Notes: a model not told the origin generated them from the letters alone. A stretch of 64,000 bases of DNA from Bacillus sp. FJAT-42315 (GCF_002797375.1 NZ_KZ454941.1:1473331-1537330), one strand, 5' to 3'. Counted from the first letter of the stretch, positions 43,157 to 53,195 are shown. A program made the numbers and translations.

Positions 43157-43738
43157 TTAATAGGTTAGAGAATGATTATACCAGTTTTGCACCCATTGTT
43201 GCGCCTGCGCCCAGTTGTCTACCCGAATGACTCCTTTTGGGACAGGATCTTGATTATAAGGTGTGTTAAATAACATGACGGGAATATTAAGCTCTTCATG
43301 AATACTTACCGCATTATCATGCTTGTCTTCAAAGAAAATATCGACTTGATATTTTTTAGCCGCTTTAATTTTGTCATGTGAACCAGTTAGTTCGATATGA
43401 TCATATTGAAGGTTGTGTTCTTGAAACCATTTTTCTGTAATATATTGCAGATGGTTTCTTCTAGCGCTAATAAAAAATAATTCAAATTGTTGCTTCCAGC
43501 TATCTAGTACTTCCTTGGCGCCTGGTGCAATGGGCGAGCTCTCATAAATGACGGGTTCACGCTCGTCAAACCAGTGACGAAAGCGGTCGGCAGGAATATT
43601 AAGAGCCTCTGATAAATCATATTTTTTTATATCGTTTAACGTTATATTCATGGAAAAATCTTGATTAATAAATGGAACTAAGCTAGTGGGACACGTAACA
43701 GTTCCGTCAATATCGATACCAAAACGTTTTTGTTTCAT
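43157..43738 (-). CDS. yqfW: Putative 5'-nucleotidase, HAD superfamily (YqfW)
   Basis: The 193-residue protein has HAD motif I FGIDIDGTVTCP, motif II FFISARR, and motif IV DIFFEDKHDNA, typical of the NT5C/YqfW group. Substrate is not known; nucleotides are likely from the family. AAGGAGC precedes the ATG on the - strand. Confidence 0.9.
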   Translation of the reverse strand: MKQKRFGIDIDGTVTCPTSLVPFINQDFSMNITLNDIKKYDLSEALNIPADRFRHWFDEREPVIYESSPIAPGAKEVLDSWKQQFELFFISARRNHLQYITEKWFQEHNLQYDHIELTGSHDKIKAAKKYQVDIFFEDKHDNAVSIHEELNIPVMLFNTPYNQDPVPKGVIRVDNWAQAQQWVQNWYNHSLTY

Positions 43739-43894
43739 TGCATTTGCTCCTTACTTTGTTCACTGTTCCTCAAAGTGTAACATATTTTTACGAGGATTGT
43801 TATCCCGCATTAACGGGTAGCTTTGAATAAATTTTTACTTCTCGTAAACAATAACAGTGCTCCTTCAAATTGTGAAAGTGGGGGATGAACAGTG

Positions 43895-44242
43895 ATGGAT
43901 GAAACCAATGATAAGAATCGCTTTGTGAATGACACAGATATGAGGCCTATGCGAGAAGAAACTGCTGCAGAACTGGCTGAGCCTATTCCTTTTCCACGAA
44001 ATGACGTTTCTGAAGAAGTAGACAGAGGTGTTCAGGAAGGGGAGGGAGGACGCGGACTTGGTTATTCGGGCTTAATTTCCTCTATTCTTGCGCTCTTCAT
44101 GCTTCCTGTCTTATTTGGAGCCATCGGTGTCGTGTTAGGCTTCATGGCTAGAAGAAGGGGATCTGAAGGGCTTGGAGCATGGGCGATTGGAATCGGTGTT
44201 GTCGCTCTTGTAGTTGGTTTATTCGTTCTTCCGTTTTTCTAA
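43895..44242 (+). CDS. yqfX: Small membrane protein, YqfX/DUF4190-like
   Basis: The 115-residue product has a charged N-terminal half and two hydrophobic helices at the C-terminus (LISSILALFMLPVLFGAIGV, AWAIGIGVVALVVGLFV) joined by GFMARRRGSEGLG, as in DUF4190. It lies between yqfW and ispG like B. subtilis yqfX. Function is unknown. The GGGGGA site favours ATG 43895 over GTG 43892. Confidence 0.8.
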   Translation: MDETNDKNRFVNDTDMRPMREETAAELAEPIPFPRNDVSEEVDRGVQEGEGGRGLGYSGLISSILALFMLPVLFGAIGVVLGFMARRRGSEGLGAWAIGIGVVALVVGLFVLPFF

Positions 44243-44265
44243 GATGATGTTTGAAAAAGGAGCAG

Positions 44266-44302
44266 AAAAGGGCCGTCTCAACTACTTATGAGACGGCTTC
44301 TT
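44266..44302. terminator. Bidirectional terminator between yqfX and ispG
   Basis: GCCGTCTCA and TGAGACGGC pair perfectly, extended by AGAAAAGG/CTTCTTTTCT, between convergent genes. Confidence 0.9.
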
Positions 44303-44316
44303 TTCTACACTGAAAT

Positions 44317-45411
44317 TTATTTCACTTCTTGATTTTGTAAATATTCTTCGGCGATTTTGTCAATTTCTTTTTTCAATTCTTCCACCATCGTTTCCTCTGG
44401 TACTTTTCGAACTGTTTTTCCTTTGCGGAATAATAATCCTTCGCCTCTTGCACCAGCGATGCCAATATCGGCTTCACGAGCTTCTCCTGGACCGTTTACG
44501 GCACATCCAAGAACGGCTACTTTAATCGGTGCTTTAATTTTTTGGATATATTCTTCGACTTCATTGGCAATACTGATCAAATCAATTTCAATGCGTCCAC
44601 AAGTCGGACATGAAATTAATGTTGCTGCGTTCGAGGATAGTCCGAACGATTTTAATAACTCTCTTGCCACTTTCACTTCTTCAACGGGGTCGGCACTTAA
44701 AGAAATACGTAATGTATTTCCGATGCCTTTGCTTAAAATTGCTCCGAGACCAGCCGCACTTTTGACCGTACCAGCAAATAGCGTACCGGATTCAGTGATG
44801 CCGAGGTGCAGTGGGTAATCGAATGCACGAGCCGCTTTCTCATACGCTTCAATGGCAAGATTTACATCTGATGCTTTCATGGAAACGATAATGTCATGAA
44901 AGTCTAGATCCTCTAAGATTTTAATATGGTGTAATGCGCTTTCCACCATACCATCTGCGGTAGGGTAACCATACTTTTCTAAAATTTTTCGCTCTAAGCT
45001 TCCGGCATTGACACCGATTCGAATCGGAATGCCTTTTGCTTTAGCCGCATTGACAACGGCTTCCACTTTTTCTCGGCGCCCAATATTACCCGGATTGATT
45101 CGGATTTTATCCACGCCGCCTTCAATCGCTTTTAAGGCGAGTTTATAATCAAAATGAATATCGGCCACTAATGGAATGTTAATTTGTCTTTTTATATCAG
45201 CAATGGCATCAGCAGCACGTTCATCTGGGCAAGCGACGCGAACGATTTGACAGCCTGCTTCTTCCAGGCGATGAATTTCTTTGACTGTGGCTTCGACATC
45301 GTGAGTTTTTGTTGTCGTCATACTTTGAATAAATAGTTCATTACTTCCGCCAATAGTTAAATCGCCAACTTTAACGGGACGGGTATTTGAACGATGGGTG
45401 ATTTCACTCAA
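44317..45411 (-). CDS. ispG: (E)-4-hydroxy-3-methylbut-2-enyl-diphosphate synthase (IspG/GcpE)
   Basis: The 364-residue iron-sulfur enzyme makes HMBPP in the MEP pathway. It has [31 protein letters not shown] and [16 protein letters not shown]; the last two bear the cluster cysteines. It starts at TTG 45411 with AAAGGAG upstream. Together with ispH (35566-36522) it shows that the organism uses the MEP route. Confidence 0.97.
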   Translation of the reverse strand: MSEITHRSNTRPVKVGDLTIGGSNELFIQSMTTTKTHDVEATVKEIHRLEEAGCQIVRVACPDERAADAIADIKRQINIPLVADIHFDYKLALKAIEGGVDKIRINPGNIGRREKVEAVVNAAKAKGIPIRIGVNAGSLERKILEKYGYPTADGMVESALHHIKILEDLDFHDIIVSMKASDVNLAIEAYEKAARAFDYPLHLGITESGTLFAGTVKSAAGLGAILSKGIGNTLRISLSADPVEEVKVARELLKSFGLSSNAATLISCPTCGRIEIDLISIANEVEEYIQKIKAPIKVAVLGCAVNGPGEAREADIGIAGARGEGLLFRKGKTVRKVPEETMVEELKKEIDKIAEEYLQNQEVK

Positions 45412-45512
45412 GGGTGATTCGCTCCTTTATAAGATCTAATAAAAAGCTTTTTCAATAAGTAATTGTACCAGTACTTGAACATAGATGACAAGAAAATGGC
45501 TAGTCAAAATGT

Positions 45513-45836
45513 CTATTCATAAACTGGAAATTGATAGGATTGGCCAATTTGGATTTTCTCAGGGGCGATTCCTTCGTTTAACCGACTGAAATCGTTGACG
45601 GCTTGAGCAATGTCAACGGGCAACTTTCCGTCGTGTATTTCTTCTAAAATAGATAGAACGGTGTCCCCGCTTTTCATTTTGACCGTTTGAGAAGGGATCG
45701 AGGTGTTAGTTACAGGAGAATGCTCTTTTTCATGAATAACGGATTGGTCTTTTTTCGGAAGGGAACCTCGCGTTAAATCATTCCAGGCGCCAGCTAATAC
45801 CATTAGTAAAATGATAAAAAAGATAAAATTCTTCAC
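45513..45836 (-). CDS. yqfZ: LysM domain membrane protein (YqfZ)
   Basis: The 107-residue protein has an N-terminal membrane helix (FIFFIILLMVLAGAW) and a C-terminal LysM-like domain (KMKSGDTVLSILEEIHDG ... IQIGQSYQFPVYE). It starts with GTG 45836 behind AAAGGAGGGA. It likely binds peptidoglycan outside the membrane and a sporulation role is probable, given the sigma-E-like promoter upstream. Confidence 0.85.
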   Translation of the reverse strand: MKNFIFFIILLMVLAGAWNDLTRGSLPKKDQSVIHEKEHSPVTNTSIPSQTVKMKSGDTVLSILEEIHDGKLPVDIAQAVNDFSRLNEGIAPEKIQIGQSYQFPVYE

Positions 45837-45856
45837 ATTCTCCCTCCTTTATTCTC

Positions 45857-45884
45857 AATATATGCTTGTCCTAACAATAAATGA
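45857..45884 (-). promoter_or_regulatory. Possible sigma-E promoter of yqfZ
   Basis: On the - strand CATATATT matches the sigma-E -10 (CATACANT) at seven of eight positions, 13 bases after TCATTTA as a -35. The transcript would start just before the ribosome binding site. Confidence 0.35.
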
Positions 45885-45892
45885 ACATAATA

Positions 45893-45938
45893 AAAACTGA
45901 GGCGATCCCATATGTTGTTCTAGGAATCACCTCAGCTA
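45893..45938 (-). terminator. Terminator after the DUF1189 gene
   Basis: On the - strand CTGAGGTGATTCC pairs with GGATCGCCTCAG and is followed by TTTTTATT. Confidence 0.75.
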
Positions 45939-45945
45939 TTGTTCG

Positions 45946-46716
45946 TTATGCTTTAGATTTTGGAAGCGGAATTGTTCGAATCGCAAAATATATCACGATG
46001 ATCGTTAGTAGCCAGTCTAGTAAAAAGCTATAAGAAAACTGGATGTGTGCGAAATCAATCATCGTCATGACGACAATGGATGGTGTAATCGCATAGGAAG
46101 CTATCCGAAAGCTGTGACGATACTCGATTTTTCTTTTCAGCCCTTTATTCATCCATGATCCTACGGCAGCGAAGATCGAGACTTTCATAAATCCAATAGC
46201 CGAAACAAATAAATAATAAGTAATAAATAGTATCGGCAGAAAAATAACTAAATAAGATTGCAATGTGTCGATGTATGAAACGATTTGCTCGTTTGTCACA
46301 CTTTTAGCAGTAGGGAAAAGGTAAGGGAAAGATTGCGTTTGTCCATTAACGGATAGGACGATTTCATTTTTCAAAAGACCTACTGCTTGGTCTTTGTTTT
46401 GCATGTCGATGGCTGAAACAGTACTTAAAGGATCAAAAATGATTTCTGTCTCGCCACGTTGAACAACTTTTGTTTTAGTAGAGGAAGTTAACACACCATC
46501 CTCAATGAGAAATGAAGGGAGATCCTTTTTAATAGCCATTTGCAAGTCCCCTAATCCGCTTGTTGCGATATGGGTAAAATAAACGATGAAGGGTAAACAA
46601 GAAATGAGCATGACAAAAAACACATAGCTGATCGTTTGCCCGATTCCTTGAAAACGAAAAAAGCCAATATGTTTAGGGGAATATAAGCTTTTGATGAATT
46701 GTTGAAAAATATTCAA
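45946..46716 (-). CDS. DUF1189 membrane protein (YqgB-like)
   Basis: The 256-residue protein has a membrane helix near residue 30-50, an extracytoplasmic segment (about 55-155), and three or four further membrane helices. The layout and the start NIFQQFIKSLYSPKHIGFFRF fit DUF1189, some members of which sit beside sugar transporters. Function is unknown. TTG 46716 has AAGGAGG upstream. A PhoP-box-like array (46780-46827) is oriented towards it. Confidence 0.82.
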   Translation of the reverse strand: MNIFQQFIKSLYSPKHIGFFRFQGIGQTISYVFFVMLISCLPFIVYFTHIATSGLGDLQMAIKKDLPSFLIEDGVLTSSTKTKVVQRGETEIIFDPLSTVSAIDMQNKDQAVGLLKNEIVLSVNGQTQSFPYLFPTAKSVTNEQIVSYIDTLQSYLVIFLPILFITYYLFVSAIGFMKVSIFAAVGSWMNKGLKRKIEYRHSFRIASYAITPSIVVMTMIDFAHIQFSYSFLLDWLLTIIVIYFAIRTIPLPKSKA

Positions 46717-46779
46717 GATAGTTGCCTCCTTATGAATCCATTGTATGAAAACTTAGTGAAGAAAGCCACTATTCATTTT

Positions 46780-46827
46780 TTGTAACATAAATGTAATAAA
46801 ACTGTACTTATGTTAACGAATTGTAAA
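46780..46827 (-). promoter_or_regulatory. PhoP-box-like array, 11-bp period
   Basis: TGTAA (46781), TGTAA (46792), TGTAC (46803), TGTTAA (46811) and TGTAA (46822) recur with 11-base steps within each of the two groups. On the - strand these read as TTAACA/TTACA units, the PhoP-binding hexamers of bacilli. It lies 64 bp from the DUF1189 start and also upstream of the Na/Pi transporter gene. Confidence 0.55.
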
Positions 46828-46924
46828 TTTTAAGTTTAGGTTATTTACATTTCACTTATAATTTATTAATAATTGTAGAGGGTTAGCAAGTTTTGTCGAA
46901 TTAAATTAATTAGGAGTTGGAGAA

Positions 46925-48559
46925 ATGGAAATCAATGTCCAGGAAATGCTCTTTCAGTTTTTAGGTGGACTAGGTATATTTTTGTACGGAATTAAGTTAA
47001 TGGGAGACGGACTGCAGCAATCAGCTGGAGACCGACTTCGAGACATTCTGGATCGTTTCACTACGAACCCATTTATGGGAGTTTTAGCGGGGGTATTAGT
47101 AACGATTTTGATTCAAAGTAGTTCAGCTACTACCGTAATTACTGTTGGACTTGTAAGTGCTGGGTTTATGACGTTAAAGCAAGCGATTGGTGTTATTATG
47201 GGAGCGAACATCGGGACAACGGTTACTGCTTTCATTATCGGGATTGACGTAGGAGAATACGCTTTACCTATATTAGCACTTGGAGCCATTTTTATTTTCT
47301 TCTTTAAAAGTAAACGAATCCACAATCTTGGAATGATTTTCTTTGGCTTTGGAGCCCTCTTTTATGGACTAGAGCTTATGAGTAGTGGAATGAAGCCTTT
47401 GCGTGAATTGGAATCTTTCCACGAATTGACGGTCAATATGAGTACAAATCCTGTTTTAGGAGTAGTTGTAGGTACAGTCTTTACAGTTATTGTCCAAAGT
47501 TCTAGTGCAACGATTGGGATTTTACAAAGTTTATTTGCAGAAAACTTGCTCGATTTAAAAGCAGCTATGCCAGTTTTATTTGGGGACAATATCGGAACAA
47601 CGATTACTGCTGTATTAGCATCGATTGGGGCATCTGTTGCGGCAAGAAGAGCAGCTGCTACACATGTTCTATTTAACTTAATCGGGGCGACAATCTTCTT
47701 GCTTATTTTACCTTTATTTACACAATTTATTGAGTATTTAAGTGTTACACTTAATTTAGATCCGAAAATGACGATTGCTTTTGCGCATGGTACATTTAAC
47801 GTTACGAATACGATGATTCAATTGCCATTTGTTGGCGTGTTAGCTATGATTGTAACGAAATTAATTCCTGGTGAAGATGCTATTTTTGAATATAAGGCGA
47901 AACATCTCGATCCTATTTTTATTGAGCAGTCTCCTTCAATCGCTCTTGGTCAAGCGAAGGAAGAAGTGATTAACATGGGGCAAATTGCTGTTAAAGGGAT
48001 GGAAGAGACGCATGAATATTTAAAAACAAAGCAGCAAAAGCATGCGGACAGAGCGACTCAAATTGAAGATTCATTAAATACTTTAGATAAAAAAATTACA
48101 GATTATTTAATTGATTTATCAGGTGCTTCATTGTCTGATGCTGAATCAGAGAGACATTCTTTATTAATGGACACGGTCCGTGATATTGAGAGAATTGGTG
48201 ACCACTCCGAAAATATTTTAGAACTTGTTGATTATCAACAAACAAATAAAGTGAAAATTACTGATCAGGCAATGTCTGAGCTTGAGGAAATGTTTAAATT
48301 AACGATCGATACGGTTAACAAATCGATTCAAGCCCTTGATGAAAATAATTTACAACTAGCTCGTGAAGTTGCTGCCAATGAAGATCTAATCGATAAAATG
48401 GAGCGGAAACTGCGTAAGCAGCACATTTTACGCTTAACAGAAGGCGCTTGTACGGCGCAAGCGGGCATTGTGTTTGTTGATATTATTAGCAACCTTGAGA
48501 GAATGGGCGATCATGCGGTGAATGTTGCTGAGGCAGTTCTTGGTATTAGAGGGTTGTAA
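46925..48559 (+). CDS. Na/Pi cotransporter II family protein with C-terminal PhoU domain
   Basis: The 544-residue protein carries two inverted PNaS repeats, each with QSSSATT-type motifs (ILIQSSSATTVITVG near 60, VIVQSSSATIGILQS near 185), and a C-terminal PhoU-like four-helix domain (about 345-540; DTVRDIERIGDHSENILEL and NLERMGDHAVNVAEA). It imports phosphate with sodium. TATAAT at 46857-46862 with TTTACA at 46844 may form a PhoP-dependent promoter. This PhoU domain may be relevant since pst lacks phoU. Confidence 0.93.
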   Translation: MEINVQEMLFQFLGGLGIFLYGIKLMGDGLQQSAGDRLRDILDRFTTNPFMGVLAGVLVTILIQSSSATTVITVGLVSAGFMTLKQAIGVIMGANIGTTVTAFIIGIDVGEYALPILALGAIFIFFFKSKRIHNLGMIFFGFGALFYGLELMSSGMKPLRELESFHELTVNMSTNPVLGVVVGTVFTVIVQSSSATIGILQSLFAENLLDLKAAMPVLFGDNIGTTITAVLASIGASVAARRAAATHVLFNLIGATIFLLILPLFTQFIEYLSVTLNLDPKMTIAFAHGTFNVTNTMIQLPFVGVLAMIVTKLIPGEDAIFEYKAKHLDPIFIEQSPSIALGQAKEEVINMGQIAVKGMEETHEYLKTKQQKHADRATQIEDSLNTLDKKITDYLIDLSGASLSDAESERHSLLMDTVRDIERIGDHSENILELVDYQQTNKVKITDQAMSELEEMFKLTIDTVNKSIQALDENNLQLAREVAANEDLIDKMERKLRKQHILRLTEGACTAQAGIVFVDIISNLERMGDHAVNVAEAVLGIRGL

Positions 48560-48582
48560 TGGTTAATCCATAGCTTGTTTAA

Positions 48583-48636
48583 TAAGAGGTCTAATCTTTA
48601 TCTGTCGTACGATGATAAGGTTAGATCTCTTTTTTA
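48583..48636 (+). terminator. Terminator of the Na/Pi gene
   Basis: AAGAGGTCTAATCTTTATC pairs with GATAAGGTTAGATCTCTT, with one offset, around TGTCGTAC..., then TTTTTT. Confidence 0.85.
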
Positions 48637-48679
48637 TAGAAAGTTTGATGATTTTTACTAAATCAATAGGGTTTAATAA

Positions 48680-48708
48680 TTGAAAGAGCCTCGTTATTTT
48701 GGTAATCT
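48680..48708 (+). promoter_or_regulatory. sodA promoter (sigma-A type)
   Basis: TTGAAA (48680-48685) and TAATCT (48703-48708) are 17 bases apart with a TGG extended -10. Confidence 0.6.
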
Positions 48709-48756
48709 AAATAATGAAAGACTAGAAAAAAATCACCTACATAGGAGGAATTTATT

Positions 48757-49365
48757 ATGGCATTCCAATTACCAGAATTACCTTATGCATATGACGCATT
48801 AGAACCTCATATCGATAAGGAGACAATGAATATCCATCATACGAAGCACCATAACACATATGTAACAAAATTAAACGAAGCACTTCAAGGTCATGATGAT
48901 CTTGCAAGCAAATCAGTTGAAGAACTAATTGCTGACATTGATGCTCTTCCAGAAGCGGTTCGTACAGCTGTGCGCAATAATGGTGGTGGACATGCAAACC
49001 ACTCTTTATTCTGGCAGCTTTTATCTCCAAATGGTGGCGGTGAGCCAACAGCTGAATTAGCTGATGCAATCAACAGCAAATTCGGTAGCTTAGATAAATT
49101 TAAAGATGAATTTGCAGCAGCAGCTGCAGGTCGCTTCGGTTCTGGTTGGGCATGGCTTGTTGTAAATAACGGCGAGTTAGAAGTAACAAGCACACCAAAT
49201 CAAGACTCTCCATTAATGGAAGGTAAAACGCCAATTCTTGGTCTTGATGTTTGGGAGCATGCGTACTACTTAAACTACCAAAACCGCCGTCCAGATTACA
49301 TTCAAGCGTTCTGGAATGTTGTGAACTGGGATGAAGTAGCAAAGCGTTTTAACGAAGCAAAATAA
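48757..49365 (+). CDS. sodA: Superoxide dismutase (Mn/Fe type)
   Basis: The 202-residue enzyme removes superoxide. Metal ligands are in [26 protein letters not shown] and the signature [20 protein letters not shown] is typical. TAGGAGGA precedes the ATG. A terminator follows. The metal preference (most likely Mn) is inferred from family context. Confidence 0.98.
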   Translation: MAFQLPELPYAYDALEPHIDKETMNIHHTKHHNTYVTKLNEALQGHDDLASKSVEELIADIDALPEAVRTAVRNNGGGHANHSLFWQLLSPNGGGEPTAELADAINSKFGSLDKFKDEFAAAAAGRFGSGWAWLVVNNGELEVTSTPNQDSPLMEGKTPILGLDVWEHAYYLNYQNRRPDYIQAFWNVVNWDEVAKRFNEAK

Positions 49366-49384
49366 TCATTTTATAAATGAATGG

Positions 49385-49417
49385 GACAAGTCATGTAATC
49401 ATGGCTTGTCTTTTTTT
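49385..49417 (+). terminator. Terminator after sodA
   Basis: GACAAGTCATG and CATGGCTTGTC pair around TAAT, with seven T residues after. Confidence 0.93.
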
Positions 49418-49473
49418 GTTGTATAACTAAGCTCTTTTCTCCAAAACATAAGTGAGAAAGGGGGATACATATT

Positions 49474-50703
49474 GTGGTGATCAAAAAGTGGTACGGTCAT
49501 TTAGATGTAACGAAAGATTTAATTATTTTACTTATTATTGGTGGCTTGTATTCCCTGAGCGTTGCCTTATCAAACACGTTTGTTAATATATATCTTTGGA
49601 AGCAGTCGGGCCGGTTTATCGATCTTGCCATTTATAATTTATCAGTGGTAGCGATTCAGCCGGTGGCCTTTTTTATTGCTGGGAAATGTGCCAAAAAGGT
49701 AGACCGTGTTATTGTGTTAAGGGCTGGTATTACGATTCTTGGTCTTTTTTATTTAGCGGTGCTTTCGTTTGGGGAACAAGCATCTAATTGGCTGATCTTA
49801 TTAGGTCTTCTGCTTGGTGCGGGCTACGGCTTTTATTGGTTAGCCTTTAATGTATTAACGTTTGAAATTACAGAACCTGAGACAAGAGATTTTTTTAACG
49901 GCTTTTTTGGGACATTATTTTCAGCTGGGGGAATGGTTGGTCCAATACTAGCTGGTTTTATTATTAGTCGTTTTGCTTCAACGACGGGATATTTCATTGT
50001 ATTTGGTTTATCGCTAGGCGGTTTTATTGTCGCAGTCATCTTTAGTTTTTTCTTAAAAAGAAGATGTGCCAAAGGACGTTTTCTCCTTTCACCTGTTTGG
50101 AACGAAAGAAAGTGGAATGCGGATTGGCGTCGCATTACTATCGCTCATTTTTTTCAAGGGTTACGAGAAGGGGTATTCGTTTTTATTATTTCTGTGTTTG
50201 TCTTTTTGGCAACCAATAGTGAATTAGCTCTAGGTATGTACGGTCTCGTGTACTCTGGTATTTCGTTTATCAGCTATACATTAGCTTCAAAAGTGATCAA
50301 AAAAGAGCATCGAAAGCGAGTGATTTTGACTGGTGGTCTGCTGCTCTTTTTTTCCTTGTTTATTATCATGCCTGAGCCTACTTATGCAAGATTGTTGATT
50401 TATGCGGCTGTGATCGCCATCGCATATCCTTTTCTGCTCGTTCCGTATTTATCAATGACGTATGATGTCATCGGTCAAGGGAAGAAGGCTGCTGAACGAC
50501 GAGTTGAATATATCGTTTTGCGAGAAATCTTTCTTAATGCCGGCAGAATTACCTCTATTCTCTCCTTTATTGCAGCTATTCTTTTTTTTGATCAACAAAA
50601 AAGTATTCCGATTCTCCTTGTCGTTTTAGGAGCAGGGCATAGCATGATCTATTTTTGTATTCGACAGGTTCGTTCTCACTCAACGAAAGTCGCTACTCAT
50701 TAA
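49474..50703 (+). CDS. MFS family transporter (YqgE-like)
   Basis: The 409-residue protein has about 12 hydrophobic helices and the MFS loop between helices 2 and 3 (GKCAKKVDRVIVLRAG). The substrate is unknown. The start has AAAGGGGGA upstream. The position between sodA and pbpA corresponds to B. subtilis yqgE. Confidence 0.85.
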   Translation: MVIKKWYGHLDVTKDLIILLIIGGLYSLSVALSNTFVNIYLWKQSGRFIDLAIYNLSVVAIQPVAFFIAGKCAKKVDRVIVLRAGITILGLFYLAVLSFGEQASNWLILLGLLLGAGYGFYWLAFNVLTFEITEPETRDFFNGFFGTLFSAGGMVGPILAGFIISRFASTTGYFIVFGLSLGGFIVAVIFSFFLKRRCAKGRFLLSPVWNERKWNADWRRITIAHFFQGLREGVFVFIISVFVFLATNSELALGMYGLVYSGISFISYTLASKVIKKEHRKRVILTGGLLLFFSLFIIMPEPTYARLLIYAAVIAIAYPFLLVPYLSMTYDVIGQGKKAAERRVEYIVLREIFLNAGRITSILSFIAAILFFDQQKSIPILLVVLGAGHSMIYFCIRQVRSHSTKVATH

Positions 50704-50856
50704 AAAAATGAGTGAGAGCATTTTTACAGCTTGGTTTTGTTGATTCTTGTCATAATATGTGGAAGAAAGTTTCCCGTAGCTATCAGTAGAAAAAACGGAC
50801 AAACTTCGTTAAAATAAAGAGTATAAAAAAGAATGATCTGGAGAGGGTTGTGACAG

Positions 50857-53034
50857 TTGAAAAAGACAAAGAAAAAAAGGAAGACGCATGTCCCTTTGCG
50901 AATGAACATGATGTTCTTCGCTGTCTTTTTGCTTTTTTCTCTATTAATTTTCAGACTGGGAATTGTACAAATTGTTCAGGGGGAAGATTATCAAAGGAAA
51001 ATAGAACGGACAGAAGACGTAACCGTGAATGCAAGCGTACCAAGAGGGAAGATGTTTGATCGAGATGGAAAAGTGGTTGTCGATAACGTGCCACAAAATG
51101 CGATTACGTACACGCGAGCGAAAGGCGCAAAGCAAGAAGACATGCTCAAAACAGCGATGAAACTGGCCGAGTTGATTGAGAAAGAAACGGATCAAGTGAC
51201 AGAGCGTGATAAAAAAGATTTCTGGTTAATGAAGTATGCGGAAGAAGGAAAAGCGAAAATTACAGAAAAGGAATGGGCCCAACTTAAAGAAGGCGAAATT
51301 GATGAGAAGCAAATTTATCAAATGCAAATTGATCGTATTACGGAAGATGATTTAAAAGAATTGACGGATGAAGAGTTAGAAATATTGGCGATCTATCGTG
51401 AGTTTACTACTGGATACGCAATGACGCCACAAATCGTCAAAAATAAAGATGTGACGGAAGAGGAATATGCGGTAGTTAGTGAGAATTTAGGCTCCTTGCC
51501 TGGTGTGAATACAACGACAGATTGGGAACGTTCTTATGTGTATGATAATACGTTAAAGACAGTACTTGGTAATATTTCTTCTTCTAAGGAAGGATTGCCG
51601 AAAGAAATGGTCGACTATTATACGTCAAGAGGCTATAGTCGAAATGATCGTGTAGGGAAAAGTTACATTGAATATCAATATGAGGATATGCTTCGCGGTC
51701 AGAAAACAAAAGTGAAAAATATTACCGATAAGTCTGGAAATATATTGGATTCTGAAGTTATTCGTGAAGGTCAACGTGGAAATGACTTAATATTAACGAT
51801 CGATATGGAGCTGCAACAAGCAGTCGATCAAATTGTTGAAGAAGAATTAAGAAGAGAGAAAGCGGGCTATGGTCGCCACTTTCTTGATCGCGCATTTGTG
51901 ACGATGATGGACCCTAATACAGGAGAAATCCTTGCGATGTCTGGAAAGAAAATTGAAACGAATAATGGCAAGACGGAAATGCTTGATTTTGCGCTTGGTA
52001 ATATGACGACTTCTTATGCGATGGGGTCGGCTGTGAAGGGGGCAACGGTGTTAACAGGGTTTATGACTGGTGTGAACGAACCAGGTCAGCCTATTGCTGA
52101 TGAACCGTTAATCATGAAATCTACACCTAAGAAAAGCTCCTGGTTTAACCGAAATGGCGGAAAAATATGGATGGACGAAAAATCTGCATTAATGAAATCT
52201 TCTAACGTTTACATGTTTAAAACAGCGATGGAAATTGCTGGAGGTAAATATATTCCCAATTCGAGTTTGAAACTTAATTTAGAAGATGGCTTTACAACGA
52301 TGCGACGCCATTTTGGTCAATTCGGTCTCGGTGTGCCTACGGGAATTGATTTACCAAATGAGCAAGTCGGATTTCAAGGGAAAATCAACCTTTCTGAGCC
52401 TGGAAAAATACTTGATTTCTCCATCGGACAATTTGATACGTATACACCGCTACAGTTAGCGCAATATGCCGCTACGATTGCGAATGGTGGCTACCGGATG
52501 CGGTCGCATATTGTGAAAGAAATTCGTGAACCAGCGAAGGAAACAAATAAAATTGGTTCAGTTGTGAAGGAAATTCAACCGGAAGTATTAAATCGACTTG
52601 ATGTCACTTCTAATGAGATCGAACGTGTACAACAAGGTTTTCGAATGGTGATGAGTGGATCACAAGGAACAGCGAAGAAGTATTTTGCCTCTGCCCCATA
52701 TAATCCTGCTGGAAAAACAGGGACAGCTGAAGGAGTATATGATGGTCCAAAAGGTGAACAATTTATAAAAAATGGTCAACAACTGCCAATGACATGGAAT
52801 GTAACGCTTGCTGGTTATGCCCCTTATGATAACCCGGAAGTCGCTTTTTCAGTGGTCGTTCCTTGGGTATATGAAGGGAAAGGAAAGTCTTCGATCAATA
52901 ATGTGATTGGTAGAAGAATTCTTGATAAATATTTCGAATTGAAAGCAGAAAGAATGAAGAACGAAACAGCTGATGTGGTCGTTGAACAAGATATACAGTT
53001 GAAAAATGATAAGAAAAATACAGAAGAAGAATAG
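50857..53034 (+). CDS. pbpA: Class B penicillin-binding protein 2A (elongation transpeptidase)
   Basis: The 725-residue peptidoglycan transpeptidase has a single N-terminal membrane anchor (MMFFAVFLLFSLLIFRLG), a pedestal dimerization domain (RGKMFDRDG near residue 65), and the transpeptidase domain. Active-site motifs are SAVK at 391-394, SSN at 448-450 and KTG at 620-622. TTG 50857 follows GAGAGGG. PbpA and PbpH support rod-shape elongation in B. subtilis. A terminator follows. Confidence 0.95.
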   Translation: MKKTKKKRKTHVPLRMNMMFFAVFLLFSLLIFRLGIVQIVQGEDYQRKIERTEDVTVNASVPRGKMFDRDGKVVVDNVPQNAITYTRAKGAKQEDMLKTAMKLAELIEKETDQVTERDKKDFWLMKYAEEGKAKITEKEWAQLKEGEIDEKQIYQMQIDRITEDDLKELTDEELEILAIYREFTTGYAMTPQIVKNKDVTEEEYAVVSENLGSLPGVNTTTDWERSYVYDNTLKTVLGNISSSKEGLPKEMVDYYTSRGYSRNDRVGKSYIEYQYEDMLRGQKTKVKNITDKSGNILDSEVIREGQRGNDLILTIDMELQQAVDQIVEEELRREKAGYGRHFLDRAFVTMMDPNTGEILAMSGKKIETNNGKTEMLDFALGNMTTSYAMGSAVKGATVLTGFMTGVNEPGQPIADEPLIMKSTPKKSSWFNRNGGKIWMDEKSALMKSSNVYMFKTAMEIAGGKYIPNSSLKLNLEDGFTTMRRHFGQFGLGVPTGIDLPNEQVGFQGKINLSEPGKILDFSIGQFDTYTPLQLAQYAATIANGGYRMRSHIVKEIREPAKETNKIGSVVKEIQPEVLNRLDVTSNEIERVQQGFRMVMSGSQGTAKKYFASAPYNPAGKTGTAEGVYDGPKGEQFIKNGQQLPMTWNVTLAGYAPYDNPEVAFSVVVPWVYEGKGKSSINNVIGRRILDKYFELKAERMKNETADVVVEQDIQLKNDKKNTEEE

Positions 53035-53035
53035 C

Positions 53036-53073
53036 AAAAACACCCGATTTTAGGAAAAATCGGGTGTTTTTTT
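53036..53073 (+). terminator. Terminator after pbpA
   Basis: ACACCCGATTTT and AAAATCGGGTGT pair perfectly, followed by seven T residues. Confidence 0.95.
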
Positions 53074-53090
53074 GTATGAAAAGCGGATCA

Positions 53091-53140
53091 TTTACAAAAG
53101 CTTAACATTACGTTAAAACGGAATTAATACTCCTTCGTTA
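53091..53140 (+). promoter_or_regulatory. PhoP-box array upstream of pstS
   Basis: TTTACA (53091), TTAACA (53102), TTAAAA (53113), TTAATA (53124) and TCGTTA (53135) are five hexamers at exact 11-base spacing, the pattern bound by phosphorylated PhoP in bacilli. Phosphate starvation should switch on pst through it. Confidence 0.85.
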
Positions 53141-53195
53141 ATCTGTGTACTGTAGCAAAAAACAAAAACAAACATTTTTTAGGGGGAAATTAGAA

